A DNA stretch of 9,433 nt from an uncultured Clostridia bacterium (GTDB taxonomy: Bacteria; Bacillota; Clostridia; Christensenellales; UBA1242). The notes under the pieces were generated by a model. That model had not been told where the DNA came from. It worked only from the letters and a program-made list of their open reading frames with translations, and searched no databases. The position numbers were made by a program, and so were the translations under genes. The stretch spans positions 1 through 9,433 of the forward strand of contig CANQWP010000025.1 of assembly GCA_947627585.1 (NCBI GenBank), given 5' to 3'. This document shows positions 5,263-9,433 of this stretch, one piece after another. Positions within the stretch are counted from its first letter, which is position 1. Every line of letters starts with the position of its first letter.

Positions 5263-6408
5263 TCACTGTTTTTCGTTCACTTTTTTGGGGTGCTGTGTTT
5301 GTTGAACATAGTCAAAACTCTCCAAAGTTTTTTGAGCGCTGTTGATTGCCGCGTTATAGAAAATGTCAATCAAATCGTCAGCCTCATGCGTGAGAATGGC
5401 CTTGTTGCAAGCCAACATATATTTGTCAGCATTTTCGTGTCTGAGCGCAACAGTTGGAATTTCATTTTTGATGAGTATGTAGTTGGACATAATTCTTGCC
5501 GTTCTTCCATTTCCATCCATGAAGGGGTGAATTCGCACAAATTCGGCGTGGAAGATTGCCGCAAGTTCAAGTGGGTGAAGTTTTGCCCCCTCCGGCCCAC
5601 AAACAAACTTAAAAAGCTCGTCCAATTTTGATTGCACGCTCTCGTGCTTGACCGGCACAAATTTTGTTTCAACAATTTGTTGAATATAGATTGGCACTTG
5701 TCTCAAAGGGACAAATTCTTGCCCTGACAAAAGCGCTGCCGCATTTTGCATCGTCGCAAAAAGGTCAAACGCTGAGATTTTTTTGTTCCTGTCTTGCTTT
5801 GCGCATTGATAAACATATTTAAACGCAATAAAGTGCCTTATGGTGTCCATGTTCAGTTCGTGATTCTTTTTGTTGCCATATATTTTGTATTTTTGCGTCT
5901 TGTCCAAACCTTGATACTGTCTCAACAATTGCAAAAAATATTCATCTTTGTCAAAATCGTTTGTCTCGGGATCCAAAGCAATTTTTCCACGAATTTTTGT
6001 GCGAAAGTCCAAAAGGTCGAACGAAAAATCGTCCATAATGCCTTCAATGGCGTTGCTTTCTCTTGAAAGATCAAGCCAAATGTTGCGATTGAAACTGCGC
6101 AGGCCGGACAAATCATATCCTCTTTGCTCCATGCTTTTCTGTCGCAAATCAATTTGATTTAAAAGACGATTTAGCTCAGTGAAATCACGCTTGTCAAAAG
6201 CATAATAGTTCTTGTTTTTGTCACCTTGGACATCACTTTTGGCCTTTTTGTTAATCCACGCAACAATCTCTTTGTTCTGCACAAATTCAAGGTCGCCCTC
6301 GCGCTGCATATCAAACGGCAAGTCCCCCAAATTTCGCGCCAAAGAAAGCGCTTGCTGTTCGCTTTCTGTCATTTTCACAATTTTTGCAAATTTTGGCAAT
6401 CTACTCAC
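5263..6408 (-). CDS. Fic domain protein (putative AMPylase), class II-like with N-terminal inhibitory motif
   Basis: The 381-residue protein carries the Fic core HPFMDGNGRTAR at 294-305, a full match to HxFx(D/E)GNGRxxR with catalytic His294. Upstream, SNAIEG at 118-123 fits the [S/T]xxxE[G/N] inhibitory helix, placed N-terminal to the Fic core as in class II enzymes, so Glu122 would block productive ATP binding. The flap-like segment VPLRQVPIYI is at 233-242. Fic enzymes usually transfer AMP to Ser, Thr or Tyr of target proteins, and some also reverse the reaction. No separate antitoxin gene is adjacent, consistent with built-in inhibition. The start is GTG at 6406-6408: AGGAG (6416-6420 on the complement) lies 7 nt away, which favours it over an ATG 12 codons inside. 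The gene is divergent from gyrB. The substrate is unknown. Confidence 0.92.
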   Translation of the reverse strand: MSRLPKFAKIVKMTESEQQALSLARNLGDLPFDMQREGDLEFVQNKEIVAWINKKAKSDVQGDKNKNYYAFDKRDFTELNRLLNQIDLRQKSMEQRGYDLSGLRSFNRNIWLDLSRESNAIEGIMDDFSFDLLDFRTKIRGKIALDPETNDFDKDEYFLQLLRQYQGLDKTQKYKIYGNKKNHELNMDTIRHFIAFKYVYQCAKQDRNKKISAFDLFATMQNAAALLSGQEFVPLRQVPIYIQQIVETKFVPVKHESVQSKLDELFKFVCGPEGAKLHPLELAAIFHAEFVRIHPFMDGNGRTARIMSNYILIKNEIPTVALRHENADKYMLACNKAILTHEADDLIDIFYNAAINSAQKTLESFDYVQQTQHPKKVNEKQ

Positions 6409-6429
6409 AGAAAAACTCCTTCTCTTTTT

Positions 6430-6458
6430 ATTATATCACTCCCCAAAGCATTTGTCAA
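6430..6458 (-). promoter_or_regulatory. Consensus promoter of fic
   Basis: On the - strand TTGACA (6453-6458), exactly 17 bp and TATAAT (6430-6435) form a perfect sigma-A consensus. Transcription would start near 6423, leaving a leader of about 15 nt that still contains the AGGAG ribosome binding site. Confidence 0.85.
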
Positions 6459-6529
6459 CATTCCGCCCTTTTTCTGACCTTGAGTCTTGAGATTTTGTCC
6501 AAAAAATTCAAGTTTTTTTCAAAAAACTC

Positions 6530-6559
6530 TTGGAAAAAACCTATATAATATATTATAAT
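6530..6559 (+). promoter_or_regulatory. Promoter of gyrB with AT-only palindromic -10 region
   Basis: TTGGAA (6530-6535), 18 bp and TATAAT (6554-6559) form the best promoter. The -10 lies in a pure A/T block (6542-6562) containing the 14-bp perfect palindrome TATAATATATTATA (6544-6557), followed by TATAG/CTATA arms around TATAT (6560-6574). Upstream, AGTTTTTT (6511-6518) and AAAAAACT (6521-6528) form another dyad, and A/T tracts at 6501-6506, 6513-6519, 6521-6526 and 6534-6539 may bend the DNA. gyr promoters in other bacteria respond to supercoiling; that is not shown here. Confidence 0.65.
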
Positions 6560-6589
6560 ATAGTATATCTATATAAAATAAAGGAAAAG

Positions 6590-6634
6590 ATGACTTTATG
6601 GACGAAAACAAACAAGATGTTGAAGAGATTTTGA
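6590..6634 (+). CDS. Possible 14-codon mini-ORF overlapping the gyrB start, out of frame
   Basis: ATG at 6590 opens MTLWTKTNKMLKRF and stops at 6632-6634, overlapping the first 37 bp of gyrB in another frame. AAAGGA is 5 nt from this ATG but 13 nt from the gyrB ATG at 6598, while other genes here have 7-8 nt. It may compete with or feed ribosomes to gyrB, or be chance. Confidence 0.25.
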   Translation: MTLWTKTNKMLKRF

Positions 6635-8625
6635 ACGCAGAAAATCAAGCGCAAGACGGCGTTTCTTTCTCTGCCGAAAACGATGCCGAAGAAAGCGCAA
6701 AACTTTCAAAAAGCACAAAATATGACGCCAGCGAAATTCAAGTCCTGGAAGGGCTTGAGCCTGTCCGCAAGCGCCCGGGAATGTATATTGGCTCGACCGA
6801 CAGCCACGGCTTACATCACCTTGTGCAAGAAGTCGTTGACAACAGCATTGACGAGGCTCTGGCGGGCTATTGCACCCAAATCGACGTGGTGCTGAACGCT
6901 GACGGCAGTTGTTCCGTTTCGGACAATGGGCGCGGCATTCCAACTGGCATCATTCCAAAAGAGGGCAAAAGTGCCGTTGAAGTCGTTTTGACAAAATTGC
7001 ACGCCGGCGGAAAATTTGGCGGCGAAGGCTACAAGATTTCTGGCGGACTGCACGGCGTCGGCGTTTCGTGCGTCAACGCGCTTTCGACCAAGCTGACCGT
7101 GGACGTATATCAAGGCGGAAAACACCACTTCATCGAGTTTGCGCGCGGAAGAAGTCTCGCTCCGCTGAAAGTGATTGGCAGCACTGACAAAACGGGCACA
7201 ACCGTCACCTTCTGGCCGGACGATGAGATTTTTGAAACGGTGGAATTTTCATATGACAACCTGAAAAACCGCTTCCGCGAAATCGCCTTCTTGAACAAAG
7301 GCTTGGTCATCACCCTCGCCGACCGCCGCGAAGGACAAGAACGCAGTGAACGCTTTGACTTCAAAGGCGGAATTGTTGAGTTTGTCAATTTTTTGAACGA
7401 AAACAAACAGACACTTCTTTCCTATCCTGTCTATTTCAACAAATTCAATCACAACGAAAAAGGCGATGTCGTCAACGAGATTGAAGTTTGTTTCCAATAT
7501 AACGACTCCTACAACGAAATAATCAACACCTATGCCAACAACATCAACACCGAAGAGGGTGGCACTCATCTTGAAGGCTTCAAAAATGCACTAACAAAGG
7601 TCATCAATGACTACGCCGTGAAAAACAAAATCATCAAAGAGAGCGAAAAACTTTCCGGAGAGGACTGCCGCGAAGGAATCACCGCCGTCATCTCTGTCAA
7701 ACTGCGCGAGCCACAATTTGAAGGTCAAACAAAAACAAAACTCGGCAACAGCGAGATGCGCACAATCGTATATAAAGCCATGCAAGAGGCATTTGGGGAC
7801 TATTTGGAAGAGCACCCGAATGAAGCGCGCGAACTGATCATGAAGTCCATCACCGCTCAGCGTGCCCGTGACGCCGCTCGAAACGCAAGAGAACTCACCC
7901 GCCGAAAAGGTGCGCTTGAAAGCACAACCTTGCCGGGCAAACTTGCCGATTGCAGCGAACGCGACAGCAGTTTGTGCGAAATTTACATCGTGGAAGGGGA
8001 TTCGGCCGGCGGCTCAGCAAAACAAGGCCGCGACAGACGTTTCCAGGCCATTTTGCCTCTGCGCGGAAAAATTTTGAATGTTGAAAAAGCGCGCCTTAAC
8101 AGAATTTTGGAAAATGCGGAAATTCGCGCCATGATCACCGCGTTTGGCGCTGGCACAGGTGCGGACTTTGACGAAAGCAAACTGAGATACAACAAAATCA
8201 TCTGCATGTCCGATGCCGATGTGGACGGCTCACACATTCGAATTCTGCTTCTCACGTTCTTCTTCCGCTTCATGCGCCCGCTGATTGAAAACGGGCACGT
8301 GTATGCCGCCCAGCCGCCGCTCTACAAAGTTTCGCGAGGAAAAGAAGATTTCTATTTCTACACCGATGACGATCTGAACAAATGGTTTGATGAAAACGGC
8401 AGAAAGGGCACGACACTTCAAAGATATAAAGGTCTTGGCGAAATGAACCCAGAGCAACTTTGGGAAACTACCATGAATCCAGAGCATCGAATCCTCTTGA
8501 AAATCACCATGGAGGACGCCATCGAGGCCGACCGAGTGTTCACCGAACTTATGGGCGAAGATGTGGACTTGAGAAGAAAGTTTATCGAGGAGAACGCAAC
8601 TTTGGTGACCGACCTAGACGTATAA
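6598..8625 (+). CDS. gyrB: DNA gyrase subunit B
   Basis: The 675-residue protein is a full GyrB. The GHKL ATPase domain has EVVDNSIDEA (78-87), DNGRGIP (109-115) and GYKISGGLHGVGVSCVNALS (144-163). The TOPRIM domain shows EGDSAGGSAKQGRDRRFQAI and DADVDGSHI, the Mg2+-binding acidic residues. The tail QLWETTMNPEHR favours GyrB over ParE. With GyrA it forms the A2B2 enzyme that introduces negative supercoils using ATP. Tyr145 aligns with E. coli GyrB Tyr109, the residue AMPylated by FicT-type Fic toxins. About 40 acidic residues precede the usual YDASEIQVLEGLE start, a longer N-terminus than typical. No other in-frame Met lies before Met62. The 48 bp around its stop codon are repeated downstream, and the stop overlaps an ATG (TAATG). 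Confidence 0.97.
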   Translation: MDENKQDVEEILNAENQAQDGVSFSAENDAEESAKLSKSTKYDASEIQVLEGLEPVRKRPGMYIGSTDSHGLHHLVQEVVDNSIDEALAGYCTQIDVVLNADGSCSVSDNGRGIPTGIIPKEGKSAVEVVLTKLHAGGKFGGEGYKISGGLHGVGVSCVNALSTKLTVDVYQGGKHHFIEFARGRSLAPLKVIGSTDKTGTTVTFWPDDEIFETVEFSYDNLKNRFREIAFLNKGLVITLADRREGQERSERFDFKGGIVEFVNFLNENKQTLLSYPVYFNKFNHNEKGDVVNEIEVCFQYNDSYNEIINTYANNINTEEGGTHLEGFKNALTKVINDYAVKNKIIKESEKLSGEDCREGITAVISVKLREPQFEGQTKTKLGNSEMRTIVYKAMQEAFGDYLEEHPNEARELIMKSITAQRARDAARNARELTRRKGALESTTLPGKLADCSERDSSLCEIYIVEGDSAGGSAKQGRDRRFQAILPLRGKILNVEKARLNRILENAEIRAMITAFGAGTGADFDESKLRYNKIICMSDADVDGSHIRILLLTFFFRFMRPLIENGHVYAAQPPLYKVSRGKEDFYFYTDDDLNKWFDENGRKGTTLQRYKGLGEMNPEQLWETTMNPEHRILLKITMEDAIEADRVFTELMGEDVDLRRKFIEENATLVTDLDV

Positions 8626-8630
8626 TGAAA
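8583..8630 (+). repeat. Direct repeat copy 1: gyrB 3' end and stop
   Basis: These 48 bp, encoding IEENATLVTDLDV plus stop and TGAAA, are identical to 8711-8758 (period 128). The bases just outside differ at both ends (8582/8710 and 8631/8759). The copies enclose a unique 80-bp insert (8631-8710). Perfect identity, including third codon positions, implies a recent event or ongoing conversion. Confidence 0.95.
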
Positions 8631-8753
8631 GTTTATGACAAGGAGAAGGAGAGCAAAGCGCTTGCGAATTTGCGAAGATTCGACGAAGTCATATGGTTTG
8701 GAACAAACCATATCGAGGAGAACGCAACTTTGGTGACCGACCTAGACGTATAA
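8625..8753 (+). CDS. 42-codon ORF overlapping the gyrB stop, ending in a copy of the GyrB tail
   Basis: ATG 8625-8627 overlaps the gyrB stop as TAATG, a classic re-initiation geometry. The ORF reads MKVYDKEKESKALANLRRF through the 80-bp insert, then enters repeat copy 2 in the native gyrB frame and ends with the same 13 residues as GyrB (IEENATLVTDLDV). The 128-bp period is not a multiple of 3, so the frame match depends on the out-of-frame ATG, not on GyrB read-through. There is no independent ribosome binding site. The insert part is highly charged and matches nothing I know. It may be a translated spacer rather than a functional peptide. Confidence 0.35.
   Translation: MKVYDKEKESKALANLRRFDEVIWFGTNHIEENATLVTDLDV
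8691..8713 (+). repeat. Perfect 10-bp stem-loop across the insert/repeat junction
   Basis: ATATGGTTTG (8691-8700) is the exact reverse complement of CAAACCATAT (8704-8713), with loop GAA. The right arm crosses the junction: its last three bases (8711-8713) are the first three of repeat copy 2. No T-run follows, so it is not a terminator. A recombination or RNA-processing site is possible. Confidence 0.7.
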
Positions 8754-8758
8754 TGAAA
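8711..8758 (+). repeat. Direct repeat copy 2: gyrB 3' end and stop
   Basis: This exact copy of 8583-8630 lies directly before the AT-rich gyrA leader. If the insert arrived by integration at the 3' end of gyrB, this copy, contiguous with gyrA, would be the original gene end and copy 1 the restored one. It contains a TATAAT (8749-8754) without a convincing -35. Confidence 0.95.
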
Positions 8759-8806
8759 ATTCTTGTTTTAATTAAAATTAAAAATAATTTAAGGAAAAAA
8801 TCATGA
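8753..8806 (+). CDS. Possible 17-codon ORF bridging to gyrA
   Basis: ATG 8753-8755 overlaps the stop of the preceding small ORF (TAATG). It encodes MKILVLIKIKNNLRKKS and ends in TGA 8804-8806, overlapping the gyrA start (ATGA). Its sequence includes the gyrA ribosome binding site. It may act only as a ribosome conduit from gyrB to gyrA. Confidence 0.25.
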   Translation: MKILVLIKIKNNLRKKS

Positions 8807-9433
8807 GCAAAAAAGATGACGAATTGAACAGACAAAATTTGAAAGAACTTTTGGACAAAGAAAAAGTCCAGCCGATTGAAGTTGTGGGCGAACTGAAAAA
8901 GTCGTTCATAGCCTATGCCATGGCGGTCAATGTCAGCCGTGCCATTCCGGACGTGCGTGACGGCTTGAAGCCGGTGCATCGCCGAATTTTATATTCCATG
9001 GGCGAACTTAACAACTTCTACAACGCACCGCACAAGAAAAGCGCGCGTATTGTCGGCGAAGTTATGGGAAAATATCACCCGCACGGTGACAGTTCCATCT
9101 ATGACGCCCTGGTGCGCCTGGCGCAAGACTTTTCCATTCGTTATCCGCTTGTTGACGGGCACGGAAACTTCGGCTCTGTCGATGGCGACCCTGCCGCCGC
9201 AATGCGATACACCGAGGCGCGCCTTTCAAAAATTGCCGGGCTGATGCTCCAAGACATCGAAAAAGAGACGGTAGATTTCTATCCAAACTTTGACGACACC
9301 TTGATGCAGCCAAAAGTTCTGCCGGCAAGATTTCCAAATCTTTTGGTGAACGGCGCAGACGGAATTGCCGTGGGCATGGCAACAAACATTCCTCCTCACA
9401 ACCTGACCGAAGTGATCAACGGCGTTCAAGCGC
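8803..9433 (+). CDS. gyrA: DNA gyrase subunit A, N-terminal part (3' truncated by window)
   Basis: The frame is open to the window end, giving 210 codons. Conserved blocks: [20 protein letters not shown] (usually [20 protein letters not shown]), [20 protein letters not shown] and [18 protein letters not shown], where the Tyr in RYTEAR is the DNA-cleaving active-site residue, then [20 protein letters not shown]. GyrA cuts and rejoins DNA and passes the second duplex. The quinolone-determining stretch keeps Ser and Asp at the positions equivalent to E. coli Ser83 and Asp87 (GDSSIYD), so no resistance substitution is visible there. AAGGAAA lies 8 nt before the ATG. A 177-bp spacer with repeats and small ORFs separates it from gyrB, but no terminator interrupts, so gyrBA is probably one operon. 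The C-terminal domain is not in the window, but adjacency to gyrB supports GyrA over ParC. Confidence 0.96.
   Translation, partial: [210 protein letters not shown]

Noticed and set aside
5158..5631. 157-codon + strand open frame starting at the tRNA fragment
   Set aside because: It runs through the tRNA copy and terminator and then antisense to fic; no coding signal of its own.
5201..6597. fic as cargo of an element integrated at tRNA-fMet, or as part of a two-gene toxin-antitoxin pair
   Set aside because: fic lies outside the 33-bp direct repeats, no further copy of the repeat is found beyond it, and no antitoxin-like ORF adjoins it. The inhibitory motif is within the protein.
8621..8626. 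TATAAT at the gyrB stop as a gyrA promoter
   Set aside because: No acceptable -35 lies 16-18 bp upstream in either repeat copy; the match is explained by Val-stop codons followed by TG.
8460..8753. 97-codon open frame covering the end of gyrB and the small ORF
   Set aside because: The part before 8625 is out-of-frame gyrB and looks non-coding. Only the portion from ATG 8625 is worth considering.
1..9433. CRISPR array, insertion sequence or prophage genes
   Set aside because: No regularly spaced repeat series, no transposase, integrase or phage structural gene is visible on either strand.

Overview
The window looks like chromosome from a Bacillota (Clostridia-like) bacterium, probably an uncultured one. 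The evidence is the order mini-RNase III (mrnC), rlmB, sigH, which matches the conserved Firmicute block, a SigH-type sigma factor, an adjacent gyrB-gyrA pair, purine-rich AAGGA-type ribosome binding sites, and AT-rich intergenic DNA with sigma-A-type promoters. The exact taxon cannot be read from the sequence.

Left part (1-4097, all on +): the last 62 codons of ychF, then mrnC, rlmB and sigH, genes for rRNA maturation, rRNA methylation and transition-state transcription. A repeat-like segment (about 1436-1620) sits between rlmB and sigH. It supplies the end of the rlmB reading frame and creates a spurious upstream extension of the sigH frame. glnS (glutaminyl-tRNA synthetase) follows with its own promoter and a clear intrinsic terminator.

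Middle (4098-6597): an unrecognised multi-pass membrane protein is driven by a promoter that would start transcription at or next to its ATG. Next comes an initiator tRNA-fMet gene with promoter and terminator. A perfect 33-bp copy of the tRNA 3' end lies 103 bp downstream. A class II-type Fic protein gene on the - strand has a consensus TTGACA-17-TATAAT promoter.

Right part (6598-9433, +): gyrB and the first 210 codons of gyrA, transcribed divergently from fic. The last 48 bp around the gyrB stop are perfectly repeated 128 bp downstream. The 80-bp insert and second copy form a small open frame that overlaps the gyrB stop (TAATG) and ends in the same 13 residues as GyrB.

The points most worth following are (i) two independent scars in 3.6 kb, each duplicating the 3' end of an essential gene around a 70-80 bp unique insert, and (ii) a putative AMPylase gene divergent from gyrBA, since gyrase is a known target of some Fic proteins and the equivalent target tyrosine is present here. 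Everything else is ordinary housekeeping sequence. All repeat and mobile-element interpretations are inferences from one window.
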